A stretch of DNA of 64,000 nt from Herbiconiux aconitum (GCF_024979235.1 NZ_JANLCM010000001.1:1116001-1180000); one strand, 5' to 3'; shown: positions 15,373 to 23,837, numbered from the stretch's first letter. The notes: a model not told the origin generated them from the sequence alone. Made by a program: numbers and translations.

Positions 15373-16464
15373 TTACGCCTCGCTCCGCAATTGTGGCACG
15401 TCCAGACCGGATTCGGCCTGTGTCCGACGTGAGTACTCGCCGGGAGCCATCCCCACCGCCTGAGCGAAGTCGCGGCTGAAGTGAGCCTGGTCGGCGTAGC
15501 CCAGTTCGGCGGCCAGGTCGGCCAGTGTCGAGGCTCCGCCGGCGCGCGGCTCGTCGCGGAGGCGTGCCGCCGCATCCTGCAGCCGTTGCCGCTGCAGCAG
15601 CCACTTCGGATTCATGCCCACGAACTCGGCGGTCAGCCGCTGCAGACTGCGCACGCCGAGACCGAATCGCCCGGCCAGCTCCTCGACGGTGCGCAGCTCG
15701 GGATCGGTCTCGACGGCGCGCACCACGTCGTTGATCACGGCGCCGCGCCCGGCGTCGAGGCGGAGGCCGCGCAACCAGTGCTCGAAGGCGGCGATCATGC
15801 CGGTGTCGTCGTCGCGGAGTGAGCGGATGCGCGCCACAAGTTCCGCCCCGCCGGTCACCAGCGTCGCGAGCGGTTCGGGCGCCTCGGACAGGCTGGCAAC
15901 CGAGCGGGGGGCGCCGCGCGGGCCACCTCCTCGGGTGGCGGCGCCGCTGTCGCCCGCCTCGGCGGGGTTGCCGGTGTCGCCCGCGTAGGCCGGGTTGCCG
16001 CTGTCGCTTGCGTCGGCAGGGTTGCCGGAGCCACCTGCGTCGCCGGATGTCGCGTCGCCCGTGTCGCGTGAGTCGCCGGAGCCACCCGCGTGGACTTCCC
16101 CCCTCGCATCGAGCAGGGTGCGGGCGGCGCCCGGCTGCAGCATCACGCCGAACGCCCAACCCGTGCCCGCGAGGGTGCGCGATCCGACGCCGCGGGCGAG
16201 CCCGAAGAGCGCCGCGTAATCGTCGCCCACCACCAGGTTGCACGTGGCGTACTGCAGCAGCACTTCCTCGTGCGTTTCGCCGGGCGGAAGGCTCCAGCGC
16301 GGAATCCAGTAGTGGCGCACGAACGCCGTGAGGTCGGCGCTCGGCCGATACCGCTCGAGTCGTACCTTGGGCGCCGACTCCGCCGGGAACAGGATGCCGC
16401 GGCTCACGACCGGCGCGTCGCGCCACGCGTCCGCCCAACCGTCCGCGCCCACCTCAGCCCCCAC
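15373..16464 (-). CDS. AraC-family transcriptional regulator with repetitive linker
   Basis: The 363-residue protein has an N-terminal sensor-like domain of the DUF6597 type (about residues 35-120, 'VRHYWIPRW', 'YATCNLVVG'). It ends in an AraC double HTH (about residues 250-345), with 'ELAGRFGLGVRSLQRLTAEFVGMNPKWL' in outline and the second HTH 'LGYADQAHFSRDFAQAVGMAPGEY'. Between them is a Gly/Asn/Pro/Ala/Asp linker made of nine-residue repeats (GNPADASDS, GNPAYAGDT, GNPAEAGDS). The start is GTG 16464. The ligand is unknown. It has no operon partner. Confidence 0.82.
   Translation of the reverse strand: MGAEVGADGWADAWRDAPVVSRGILFPAESAPKVRLERYRPSADLTAFVRHYWIPRWSLPPGETHEEVLLQYATCNLVVGDDYAALFGLARGVGSRTLAGTGWAFGVMLQPGAARTLLDARGEVHAGGSGDSRDTGDATSGDAGGSGNPADASDSGNPAYAGDTGNPAEAGDSGAATRGGGPRGAPRSVASLSEAPEPLATLVTGGAELVARIRSLRDDDTGMIAAFEHWLRGLRLDAGRGAVINDVVRAVETDPELRTVEELAGRFGLGVRSLQRLTAEFVGMNPKWLLQRQRLQDAAARLRDEPRAGGASTLADLAAELGYADQAHFSRDFAQAVGMAPGEYSRRTQAESGLDVPQLRSEA
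15943..16050. repeat. four 27-bp in-frame tandem repeats in the AraC gene
   Basis: Units start at 15943, 15970, 15997 and 16024, each 27 bp and each beginning GCCG. The first three are close copies and the fourth is more diverged. They encode the nine-residue repeats of the linker between sensor and HTH domains. Degenerate units continue toward 16090. Confidence 0.88.
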
Positions 16465-16557
16465 GCCGCCACCCTACCGGCCTCCCCTCTTCGTGACCCC
16501 CCAGATTTTGCCCTGAACGCTCAGAACATGGCGGTTCATGGTGGGTCGCGGGTCGGT

Positions 16558-17916
16558 TCAGCTCGCGTAGGAGCCGGGATCGCCGGACGCCACCCTCCAA
16601 TCGCCGGTCCACTCCTTTCGGCGCGAGAGTCGATACGTGCCCGGACCGAGTTCGACAGGCGGAAAATGCGGATGCCGGAGTTCCGCCGAGGCACCAGGTT
16701 CGACTCTGATCGTGCCCACCTCGAAGGTGATCGGAGGCCCAGCCCAGAACAGGACCTCGCCACGGGAGAGCAGGAGATGCCGCCGGCCGCGGCTCGTGAC
16801 CTTCGGAATCGAAAAATCGGACCACACCGTCAGAGCGGACCCATCGCCGCTTTCCTCGGCGATCGGCAGGATCGCGAGTGCGCCCTGAAGGTCGCCGTGT
16901 CGTGCTGCTCCGATGTCGGCGTACTCCTCCTTCGTCCAGCCCCACAGCTCTGCCACGGCAGCGACCGGATCGCCGTGTTCCGCCGGGACGAGTTCGCCGT
17001 AGAGGTGAGGCACGCCGGCGGCCATCGTTCCGCGGTCACGCCACACGAGGGCGCGCGACGTTTCCCTGAGATCGTCGTCGCCGACGTCAGGCAGGTCATG
17101 GAGCTCGAGCATGGTGCCGGGGCGGCGGGCATCGTCCGCCGTCGCTATCGGACGCGAGCCCGTGTGATCAAGCCAGTATCCCCAGCCGAGGCGTTCGATC
17201 ACGAGCCGCCGCACGTCGTCGTCGGATTCCGATCCGCTGATCGCGGAACCGATCTCCTGCAGGTGTCCGGCAGAGAGATGCTCGCCGTGCCAGAACGCGA
17301 TCTCAGAGCCGTCGGCCCAGGCGATCGCCGGGCCCTCGGCCGCATGCGGGCGTCCGCCGTCGTCGCGCAGAAGCTGCCTCGGGTGTGGCGCGAGCACGAC
17401 GACACCGTCGAGGAACCAGGCCGCGCACGATTGGCGAGCGATCTCGATGAGGCTTTTGGAGATCACGGACTGATCATTGGAGCGCCGGCCGACCAGCGCT
17501 CGCATCTCTGCACCCGCCTCGTAGGCGAGAGTCCAGGCATCCGCGAGGACCTCGGCCGCAGGTTCGTCGAGCCCCTCCTCCAGTGCGTCGAACACGGGCG
17601 CCCACAGCTCATCCCACACCTCAGCCTTCAGCAGAACCTCGGCTCGGGTGAGGCCGTCGTCCTCATCGTTCTCCGGTTCACCGCGGATCTCGGCGACGCG
17701 AACGGCCAGGTCTTCGCTGACAGATCGCGCGACCCCGTAACGCTGACTCGCGATGAGTGCGCCGTCGAGCAGTGAGCGCGCCCAGACGATCGTGACATCG
17801 CCGAAACCGCTGCGAGCGTACAGGGTGCCCACCCCGTGTTCGGCCCGTTGCGGCTCCCAGGGTGCACTAGGGAGGCAGGCGCGTGCGATGGTCATCGAGG
17901 CAGAGCGGAGATCCAT
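16558..17916 (-). CDS. DUF6745-domain protein of unknown function
   Basis: This 452-residue protein has no signal peptide or membrane helix. Its middle resembles DUF6745: 'GRPHAAEGPAIAWADGSEIAFWHG', here seen as 'HAAEGPAIAWADGSEIAFWHG' in outline, then 'DVRRLVIERLGWGYWL' and 'AAVAELWGWTKEEY'. In that family the pattern usually follows a leucine-rich or unknown N-terminal part. The N-terminal third is helical ('EVWDELWAPVFDALEEGLDEP'-like acidic helices). No catalytic motif is evident. ATG 17916 or ATG 17895 could be the start; neither has a strong ribosome site. It lies alone between the AraC gene and the rhamnose island. Confidence 0.65.
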   Translation of the reverse strand: MDLRSASMTIARACLPSAPWEPQRAEHGVGTLYARSGFGDVTIVWARSLLDGALIASQRYGVARSVSEDLAVRVAEIRGEPENDEDDGLTRAEVLLKAEVWDELWAPVFDALEEGLDEPAAEVLADAWTLAYEAGAEMRALVGRRSNDQSVISKSLIEIARQSCAAWFLDGVVVLAPHPRQLLRDDGGRPHAAEGPAIAWADGSEIAFWHGEHLSAGHLQEIGSAISGSESDDDVRRLVIERLGWGYWLDHTGSRPIATADDARRPGTMLELHDLPDVGDDDLRETSRALVWRDRGTMAAGVPHLYGELVPAEHGDPVAAVAELWGWTKEEYADIGAARHGDLQGALAILPIAEESGDGSALTVWSDFSIPKVTSRGRRHLLLSRGEVLFWAGPPITFEVGTIRVEPGASAELRHPHFPPVELGPGTYRLSRRKEWTGDWRVASGDPGSYAS

Positions 17917-17969
17917 TTACTGAGAATAACTCACAGCAGGCATTTCTCCTCTGCAGAATTGCGCCGAAC

Positions 17970-19397
17970 TCAGCGGGCGGTGGGCTCGTAGCGCACGGGC
18001 GCGAAGGTATTCGCCACGATCGCGCGCAGGCCCTCGAGCGAGGTGTCGCCCGAGATCAGACCCTGCGCGCGTGCCTGCACCAGCACGTTGCCCACCGCGG
18101 TCGCCTCGACCGGCCCGGCGAGCACCGGGCGACCGGTGCGGTCGGCGGTCAGCTGGCAGAGGAGCGCGTTCTGCGATCCGCCGCCCACGACGTGGATCAC
18201 CGAGATGCGCTTGCCCGAGAGCGAAGCCGCGGTCTCGATCGACGAAGCATAGGCATCCGCGAGGCTCTCGAGGATGCTGCGCACGAATTCGGCACGGCTC
18301 TGCGGCGCTGCGACCCCGTGTTCGGTGCACCACGATGCGATGCGCGACGGTATGTCGCCGGGCGCGACGAAGCGCGGGTCGGCCGCGTCGAACACCGGAA
18401 CCGGCGTGGTGACGGCCGCGGCCGCGGAGATCAGGGTCGGCAGGTCGATCTGCTCGCCGCCCCGCTCCCACGTGCGCACCGACTCCGAGAGCAGCCACAA
18501 CCCCGAGACGTTCTGCAGGTAACGGATGCGCCCGTCGACGCCGCCTTCATTGGTGAAGTTGGCGGCGCGGCTGTCTTCGGAGACCACCGGATGCTCGAGC
18601 TCGACTCCCACGAGCGACCAGGTGCCGCTCGAGATGTAAGCGAAATCGGTGCCGGTGGCCGGCACGGCGACGACCGCGGAGGCGGTGTCGTGCGACCCGA
18701 CGGCACTGACCGGAAGCGCCCGAGCCGACCCGATCTCGGCCGCGACCGAGGGAAGCAGCGTGCCGACGGTCGAGCCGGGCGTGACGACCTCCGGGAAGAT
18801 GCCACGCGGGAGGCCGAGGCGCGCGATCAACGCGTCATCCCATTCGCCCGTGTGCACGTTGAGGAGGCCGGTGGTGGAGGCGTTGGTCTGCTCGGCTCGC
18901 TGGGCGCCCGTGAGCCAGTAACCGATCAGGTCGGGGATGAGCAGCATCGACTGCGCCGGCACAAGGGAGCCCGCGATCTGCTCGGCCGCCAGCTGGTAGA
19001 GCGTGTTGAACGGCAGGAACTGCAGGCCGTTGGCCGCGTAGAGCTCCGCCGGGCCCACGATCGTGTGGGTGGCGTCGACTCCGGCCGCGGTTCGCTCGTC
19101 GCGGTAGTGGTAGGGGTTGCCGAGCATCCGTCCGTCGCGGATCAGCGCGTAGTCGACGGCCCAGGAATCGACCGCGATGCTGCGCACATCCGGCTCCTCG
19201 CGGAGGGCCGAGCCGAGGCCCACGATCACGTTGCGGTAGAGGTCGAGGATGTTCCAGTGCAGGCCGTCGACGATGCGCACGGGGTTGTTCGGAAACCGCG
19301 CGACAGGAACGAGTCGCAACTCGTCGTGCCCCACGTAGCCGAGCATGACCCGCCCGCTGGTGGCGCCGAGGTCGACGGCGGCGACTGCTGCTGTCAT
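17970..19397 (-). CDS. rhaB: rhamnulokinase
   Basis: This 475-residue FGGY-family kinase phosphorylates L-rhamnulose to L-rhamnulose 1-phosphate with ATP. Rhamnulokinase features are 'VDLGATSGRVML' at the N-terminus (phosphate 1 loop), 'SIAVDSWAVDYALI', 'GSHDTASAVVAVP' with the catalytic Asp, 'YISSGTWSLVGVE' and 'HVVGGGSQNALLCQLTA' (adenosine site). The length fits the family. It begins 9 bp after the end of the rhaEW gene on the same strand, so the two are one transcription unit covering kinase, aldolase and lactaldehyde steps. Confidence 0.95.
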   Translation of the reverse strand: MTAAVAAVDLGATSGRVMLGYVGHDELRLVPVARFPNNPVRIVDGLHWNILDLYRNVIVGLGSALREEPDVRSIAVDSWAVDYALIRDGRMLGNPYHYRDERTAAGVDATHTIVGPAELYAANGLQFLPFNTLYQLAAEQIAGSLVPAQSMLLIPDLIGYWLTGAQRAEQTNASTTGLLNVHTGEWDDALIARLGLPRGIFPEVVTPGSTVGTLLPSVAAEIGSARALPVSAVGSHDTASAVVAVPATGTDFAYISSGTWSLVGVELEHPVVSEDSRAANFTNEGGVDGRIRYLQNVSGLWLLSESVRTWERGGEQIDLPTLISAAAAVTTPVPVFDAADPRFVAPGDIPSRIASWCTEHGVAAPQSRAEFVRSILESLADAYASSIETAASLSGKRISVIHVVGGGSQNALLCQLTADRTGRPVLAGPVEATAVGNVLVQARAQGLISGDTSLEGLRAIVANTFAPVRYEPTAR

Positions 19398-19406
19398 GCC
19401 CGGAGC

Positions 19407-21443
19407 CTAGCGGAGGAAGGCGGCCGCGACGCCCGCGTCGACCGGGATGTGGAGTCCGGTCGTGTGCGTGAGGTCGGCGCCGGTGAGGACGGCCACGGCG
19501 TTCGCCACGTTCTCGGGCAGCACCTCGCGCTTCAGCAGCGTGCGCTGGGCGTAGTAGGCGCCGAGCTCCTCCTCGGGCACGCCATAGACCGCGGCGCGCT
19601 TGGCGCCCCAGCCGCCGGCGAAGATGCCCGAGCCGCGCACGACTCCATCCGGGTTGATGCCGTTCACCTTCACGCCGTACTCGCCGAGCTCGGCGGCCAG
19701 CAGGCGAACCTGGTGAGCCTGGTCGGCCTTCGTGGCTGAGTAGGCGATGTTGTTGGGGCCGGCGAAGACAGAGTTCTTCGACGAGATGTAGATGATGTCG
19801 CCACCCATCTCCTGCTCGATCAGCACGCGGGCGGCGGCCTTCGACACGAGGAACGAGCCCTTGGCCATCACGTCGTGCTGCAGATCCCAGTCGGCTTCGG
19901 TGGTCTCGAGCAGGGGCTTCGAGATGGAGAGGCCGGCGTTGTTCACCACGAGGTCGAGCCCGCCGAACTGCAGCAGGGCGGCCTGGATGCCCGCGGTGAT
20001 GTCGGCCTCGCTGGTCACGTTCGCCTGCACCCCGATCGCGACATCCGTGCCGCCCAGCTCTGCCGCAGCCGCCTGAGCTTTCGACAGGTCGAGGTCGGCG
20101 ATGACGACGCATGCGCCCTCGGCGGCCAGGCGGGTGGCGATGGCCTTGCCGATTCCGGATGCCGCGCCGGTGACGAGCGCCACCCGGGTGGCGTGCGACT
20201 TCGGCTTCGGCAGGCGGGCGAGCTTGGCCTCTTCGAGGGCCCAGTACTCGATGCGGAACTTCTCGACCTCGTCGATCGGAGCGTAGGTGCTCAGCGACTC
20301 GGCACCCCGCATCACGTTGATGGCGTTGATGTAGAACTCGCCTGCCACCCGGGCGGTCTGCTTGTTGGCGCCGTAGGAGAACATGCCGACGCCCGGGATC
20401 AGAACGATCGCCGGATCGGCACCGCGCATCGCGGGGGAGTCGGGGGTCGCGTTGCGGTCGTAGTAGGCGGCGTAGTCGGCGCGGTACTCGGCGTGCAGCT
20501 CCTTGAGGCGTGCGATCGAGTCCTCGACGGATGCGTCGGCCGGGAGGTCGAGCACGAGCGGCTTCACCTTGGTGCGCAGGAAGTGGTCGGGGCAGCTCGT
20601 GCCGAGGGCAGCGAGTCGCGGGTGCTCGGCGCTCGCCAGGAAGTCCAGAACGACGGAGGCGTCGGTGAACGAACCCACCTGAGCCTTGTCGGTGGAGGCG
20701 AGCCCGCGGATGGTGGGGGCGAGCGCGGCGGCCTTCGCCTTCCGCTCGGCCTCGTCGAGCGCGCCGTAGCCCGCGAGGGCCGGTCCGAACGGGTCGGCCT
20801 TGCCGTTCTCCGCGATGTAGGACTCGGCGGTGCGGATGATCCACAGCGAGTTGGCCTCGGCCTCGTCGCTGGTGTCGCCCCACGCGGTGATGCCGTGGCC
20901 GCCCAGGATGCAGCCGATCGCATCCGGGTGGCTCCGCTTGATCTCGGCGATGTCGAGGCCGAGCTGGAAGCCGGGGCGGCGCCACGGCACCCAGACGACC
21001 TTGTCGCCGAAGATCGTGGTGGTGAGGGCTTCGCCGTCGGCCGCGGTCGCGATGGCGATGCCGGAGTCGGGGTGCAGGTGGTCGACGTGCGCCGCATCCA
21101 CCAGGCCGTGCATGGCGGTGTCGATGCTCGGGGCTGCGCCGCCCTTGCCGAACAGCGTGTAGTCGAAGGCGGCCACCATCTCGTCTTCGCGGTCGACGCC
21201 CGGGTAGACGTTCACGAGCGCGCGCAGGCGGTCGACGCGCAGCACCGCGAGGCCCGACTCCTTCAGGGTGCCGAGGTCGCCGCCGGAGCCCTTCACCCAC
21301 ATCAGCTCGACCTCTTCGCCCGTCACCGGGTCGACCTCGAGGCCCTTGGCGGAGGTGTTGCCGCCGGCGTAGTTGGTGTTCTTCGGGTCGGAACCGAGGC
21401 GGTTCGAGCGCGCGATGAGCGCGGCGGCAGCGGGGGAGGTCAT
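19407..21443 (-). CDS. rhaEW: bifunctional rhamnulose-1-phosphate aldolase / lactaldehyde dehydrogenase (SDR)
   Basis: The 678-residue protein is a fusion. The N-terminal part (about 1-400) is a class II aldolase/adducin-type domain with 'DHLHPDSGIA' and 'GGHGITAWG' (zinc-binding His residues). The C-terminal part (about 425-678) is an SDR with 'TGAASGIG', 'VNNAGLS', 'SSKNSVFAG' and 'AYSATKADQ' (Tyr-x-x-x-Lys). It splits L-rhamnulose 1-phosphate to DHAP and L-lactaldehyde and then acts on the lactaldehyde. This matches the RhaEW/YuxG type of protein. It heads the rhaEW-rhaB unit. A DeoR-type dyad lies in its upstream region. ATG 21443 is the natural start. Confidence 0.93.
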   Translation of the reverse strand: MTSPAAAALIARSNRLGSDPKNTNYAGGNTSAKGLEVDPVTGEEVELMWVKGSGGDLGTLKESGLAVLRVDRLRALVNVYPGVDREDEMVAAFDYTLFGKGGAAPSIDTAMHGLVDAAHVDHLHPDSGIAIATAADGEALTTTIFGDKVVWVPWRRPGFQLGLDIAEIKRSHPDAIGCILGGHGITAWGDTSDEAEANSLWIIRTAESYIAENGKADPFGPALAGYGALDEAERKAKAAALAPTIRGLASTDKAQVGSFTDASVVLDFLASAEHPRLAALGTSCPDHFLRTKVKPLVLDLPADASVEDSIARLKELHAEYRADYAAYYDRNATPDSPAMRGADPAIVLIPGVGMFSYGANKQTARVAGEFYINAINVMRGAESLSTYAPIDEVEKFRIEYWALEEAKLARLPKPKSHATRVALVTGAASGIGKAIATRLAAEGACVVIADLDLSKAQAAAAELGGTDVAIGVQANVTSEADITAGIQAALLQFGGLDLVVNNAGLSISKPLLETTEADWDLQHDVMAKGSFLVSKAAARVLIEQEMGGDIIYISSKNSVFAGPNNIAYSATKADQAHQVRLLAAELGEYGVKVNGINPDGVVRGSGIFAGGWGAKRAAVYGVPEEELGAYYAQRTLLKREVLPENVANAVAVLTGADLTHTTGLHIPVDAGVAAAFLR

Positions 21444-21465
21444 GGATGCTCCGTGAGGTGTCAGC

Positions 21466-21491
21466 TTGTGTTAACTTCACAAAACATAACA
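21466..21491. promoter_or_regulatory. dyads upstream of rhaEW, candidate DeoR operator
   Basis: TTGTG-N7-CACAA spans 21466-21482, and an overlapping TGTTA-N13-TAACA spans 21469-21491. This A/T-rich patch stands out from GC-rich surroundings and lies 23-48 bp upstream of the rhaEW start. The sequence differs from the GTGAATCG-type LacI sites elsewhere in the rhamnose island, so the adjacent DeoR protein is the likelier binder. Confidence 0.6.
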
Positions 21492-21547
21492 GGGCGGCAT
21501 CCGCACGTCAACGACCGACGGGTGAACGCTGGGCAGCGGATTGGGCC

Positions 21548-21619
21548 CGGACTTCTCCAAACGGGCGCTCGACCGCGGGCGTAGGCGGGCGCGGTCGGCC
21601 ACAGGGTTGGAGAAGTCCG
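21548..21619. repeat. large-loop inverted repeat, 13-bp perfect arms
   Basis: CGGACTTCTCCAA (21548-21560) pairs perfectly with TTGGAGAAGTCCG (21607-21619) across 46 bases. The loop holds a second hairpin, CGACCGCG against CGCGGTCG. It lies just after the 3' end of the DeoR gene and before the rhaEW promoter on the minus strand. A terminator insulating the two units is possible. Its architecture matches the elements at 11425 and 11548, though the arm sequence differs. Confidence 0.72.
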
Positions 21620-21622
21620 CGG

Positions 21623-22366
21623 TCAGCGGAGCTCGACGAGGGGGCGCAGGGCGTCGAGACGGGGGTCGGTGGGGTCGAGTTCGGTGACCACGATCGAGAT
21701 CTGCTCCCACGGGATGGCCACCGCGGTCGCCCGACGCTCGAGCTTGGCCGAATTGATCAGCAGAACCGTCTCGCGCGAGGCCCGAACGAGTTCGCGCTTC
21801 ACCTGGGCCTCCTCGATGATCGTCTCGCTGGTGCCGTGCTCGAGGTCGGCGGCAGAGGCCGAGGTGAAGAAGCGGTCGTAGTTGAGCATCGCGGCGGCGG
21901 CGCACGCGATCGGTCCCACGAAGCTGTCGGTGCGGGGCTCCAGCTCGCCGCCGAGGAGGACGGCGCGCGAACCGCGCACGGCTCGGGCCCGGGCGTGATT
22001 GTGCGCCGAATTGGTGGCGATCACCAGGTCGGTGACGGTGCGCAGCTGCGCCAGCAGGTGCCCGGATGTCGACGACGCGTCGACCGCGACCGCCCCGCTC
22101 GCGGGAACCAGGTCGAGCGCCTTGCGGGCGATCTCGGTCTTGGCGGCATCGTCGACGCCTTGACGCTCGTCGAAGGAGCGCGCCTTCACGGTCGCCACGG
22201 CCCCGCCGCGCACGCGCACCACGACGCCCTCGCGTTCGAGGGCTTCGAGGTCGCGGCGCACGGTCATGGTCGACACGCCCAGGTCGGCGGCGGACTCCTC
22301 GAGCCGGATGACGCCGTCGTGCTGCAGGCTGCCGAGCAGCCGTTCGCGTCGCTCTGCGCCGATCAC
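21623..22366 (-). CDS. DeoR/GlpR-family transcriptional regulator
   Basis: The 247-residue protein has an N-terminal DeoR HTH (residues 1-57, 'RLEESAADLGVSTMTVRRDL') and a C-terminal sugar-phosphate isomerase-like sensor domain (about 75-235). That domain carries 'AVDASSTSGHLL', 'VIATNSAHN', 'GGELEPRTDSFVG' and 'SASAADLEHGTSE'. Such regulators bind phosphorylated sugars. Start is GTG 22366 with GGAAGGAG upstream. Placed just upstream of rhaEW-rhaB on the same strand, it probably senses a rhamnulose-phosphate or DHAP-type intermediate and represses that unit. This is inferred from neighbourhood. Confidence 0.85.
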   Translation of the reverse strand: MIGAERRERLLGSLQHDGVIRLEESAADLGVSTMTVRRDLEALEREGVVVRVRGGAVATVKARSFDERQGVDDAAKTEIARKALDLVPASGAVAVDASSTSGHLLAQLRTVTDLVIATNSAHNHARARAVRGSRAVLLGGELEPRTDSFVGPIACAAAAMLNYDRFFTSASAADLEHGTSETIIEEAQVKRELVRASRETVLLINSAKLERRATAVAIPWEQISIVVTELDPTDPRLDALRPLVELR

Positions 22367-22403
22367 TGCGTTCTCCTTCCGCGCCGCCGCACCTGCGCCG
22401 CCG

Positions 22404-22480
22404 CCCCTGCGGCGCGGGGGGACATGCTCGGCTTAAGTCGCTCGCGCGGCCTCGGCCTCACCCTGGGTCGTCTGGGAGGG
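22404..22480 (+). repeat. copy B of the dispersed repeat of about 70 bp
   Basis: The block contains CCCCTGCGGCGC, GGACATG, GTCGCTCGCG and TCACCCTGGGTCG in the same order as copies A and C. It is closest to copy A at the right end (TCACCCTGGGTCG followed by TGGGA). Confidence 0.7.
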
Positions 22481-22560
22481 CCCAGCTGCCCTCGTTTCCC
22501 GTCACACTACCTTCTGCCTCGGGGGCCGTGCTGCGCGCGGCCGCCTCGGGTCGCGCCGGT

Positions 22561-22630
22561 CCCTGCCCGGCGCTCCGGGACATGTTCGCGTGCCGTCGCT
22601 TCGCGGCGCCGCGCTCACCCTGGGTAGTCG
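22561..22630 (+). repeat. copy C of the dispersed repeat of about 70 bp
   Basis: The copy begins CCCTGCCCGGCGCTCCGGGA, continues with CATGTTC and GTCGCTTCGCGG, and ends CTCACCCTGGGTAG. The left half is nearly identical to copy A read on the minus strand. B and C form a direct tandem pair about 157 bp apart. Confidence 0.72.
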
Positions 22631-22705
22631 AAAAGGCCCAGACGGTTTCATTCCCGTGGTGACCGTTCTGGTCAGAGCTCGTTCACGCTCGTCTCGTGCT
22701 TTTGC

Positions 22706-23641
22706 TCAGGGGGTGATCTCGGCCACGTGCTCCAGGTCGGATTTGGGTGCACCCGACTTGTCGCGCTGGGTGGCGATGGCGGTGCCGGCGGCGGCGCAGA
22801 CGATGCCGATGGCCACCACCTCGAGCACGGTGAACTGCTCGTTCAGGATGAGCCAGCCGAAGACCGCCGCCACCACCGGACCGAAGGCGGTGATGATGGC
22901 GTAGAGCCGCGGGGTGATCCGCCGCAGGATGAAGGTGTCGAGACTGTACGGCAGCGCCGACGAGAGGATGCCCACCCCGACGAGCAGCGCCAGAACCCGC
23001 CAGTCGATGACCGACACGTCGAAGGTGACCGCGGCGAGGGGGAGCAGGATGACCAGACTCACGATCCCCGCGACCGTCAAGCCCTCGAGTCCCGGCAGCC
23101 GGGTCGCGACCCGCCGGGTGAGCACGATGTAGGCGGCCCACGCGGCGGCTGCCGTGAGGGCGAGGGCGATGCCCCAGCCGTCGATGGTGCCATCGAATCC
23201 GGTGAGCAGGAACACGCCCCCGCCCGCGGCCACGGCGCAGATCACGTCGAGCAGGCGGCGGGAGGTGACGAGTGCGAGGGTGAGCGGCCCGAGGAACTCG
23301 ATCGTCGCCGCTATGCCGAGACCCAGCAGGTGCACCGCCTGGTAGAAGGAGAGGTTCATCACGGCGAGCGCGAGTCCGAGGGCGATCGCCGGCCAGAGCC
23401 GCCGCCACGTGAGCTCGGATCGTTTCGGCCGATAGAACGGCAGCACCACCGCAGCCATCACGAGCTGCCGGGCGGCCACCACCACAGGCGCACCGACGAT
23501 GGGAATGACGAGCCCGGCCAGCGCCGACCCGAGATTGATGCTCACCTCGGTGCCGAGCTGTGTCGCGGCCCCCACGGTGCGCCGCCGTGCCGCGACGGAT
23601 GCGTCGGCGCCTGCACCCGACTCCCCGCCGCCCGCGCGCAT
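22706..23641 (-). CDS. EamA-family (DMT superfamily) transporter, RhtA-like
   Basis: The 311-residue protein has about ten hydrophobic segments from two EamA repeats. 'MNLSFYQAVHLLGLGIA' and 'EFLGPLTLALVTSRRL' end the first half, and 'SSALPYSLDTFILRRITPRLYAI' in outline marks the second. The motif 'GILSSALPYSLD' is typical of RhtA-type amino-acid/metabolite exporters. ATG 23641 is chosen over GTG 23656 because GGAGGAG lies 4-5 bases upstream. A cytoplasmic-membrane efflux role is likely; substrate is unknown. Although inside the rhamnose island, nothing in the sequence ties it to rhamnose. Confidence 0.82.
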   Translation of the reverse strand: MRAGGGESGAGADASVAARRRTVGAATQLGTEVSINLGSALAGLVIPIVGAPVVVAARQLVMAAVVLPFYRPKRSELTWRRLWPAIALGLALAVMNLSFYQAVHLLGLGIAATIEFLGPLTLALVTSRRLLDVICAVAAGGGVFLLTGFDGTIDGWGIALALTAAAAWAAYIVLTRRVATRLPGLEGLTVAGIVSLVILLPLAAVTFDVSVIDWRVLALLVGVGILSSALPYSLDTFILRRITPRLYAIITAFGPVVAAVFGWLILNEQFTVLEVVAIGIVCAAAGTAIATQRDKSGAPKSDLEHVAEITP

Positions 23642-23698
23642 CCGCTCCTCCGCCACCCCTCGACCCTACGGCACCCCTCCCTCGCGGCCCCGCGCGCT

Positions 23699-23756
23699 CG
23701 AATCGCCAAGACACGCCGCAACGCGGAGGACGGTTGCGGCGTGTCTTGGCGACTCG
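23699..23756. repeat. 24-bp-arm hairpin element
   Basis: The left arm 23699-23722 pairs with the right arm 23733-23756 with one mismatch in 24, around a 10-base loop. The right arm contains GCGGCGTGTCTTGGCGA, also found at 8698-8714. It lies upstream of the EamA gene, so it is not simply a terminator of that gene. Confidence 0.88.
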
Positions 23757-23795
23757 CGAGGGCCCGGGAGCGGAGGTGGCGGCAACGGAGACGAA

Positions 23796-23837
23796 TTGCG
23801 GCCCGGAACACCCACCACCAGGGGTTCCGGGCCGCAA
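23796..23837 (-). terminator. strong hairpin downstream of rhaI
   Basis: TTGCGGCCCGGAAC (23796-23809) pairs perfectly with GTTCCGGGCCGCAA (23824-23837) around a 14-base loop. It begins 56 bp beyond the rhaI stop on the minus strand. No U-tract follows, as is common in high-GC actinobacteria. Termination or 3'-end protection is the likely role. Confidence 0.6.

Larger units (their letters stand above)
22367..22705. other. 339-bp intergenic stretch with two dispersed-repeat copies
   Basis: The region lies upstream of the DeoR gene and downstream of the EamA gene (both minus strand). It holds two copies of the dispersed repeat (22404-22480 and 22561-22630) separated by a GC-rich 80-bp segment. 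No supported reading frame, tRNA or terminator was seen. The DeoR promoter must lie here. Confidence 0.7.

Noticed and set aside
15943..16090. Possible CRISPR-like array
   Set aside because: Units are contiguous with no spacers, in frame, and encode a linker; it is a tandem repeat in a gene.
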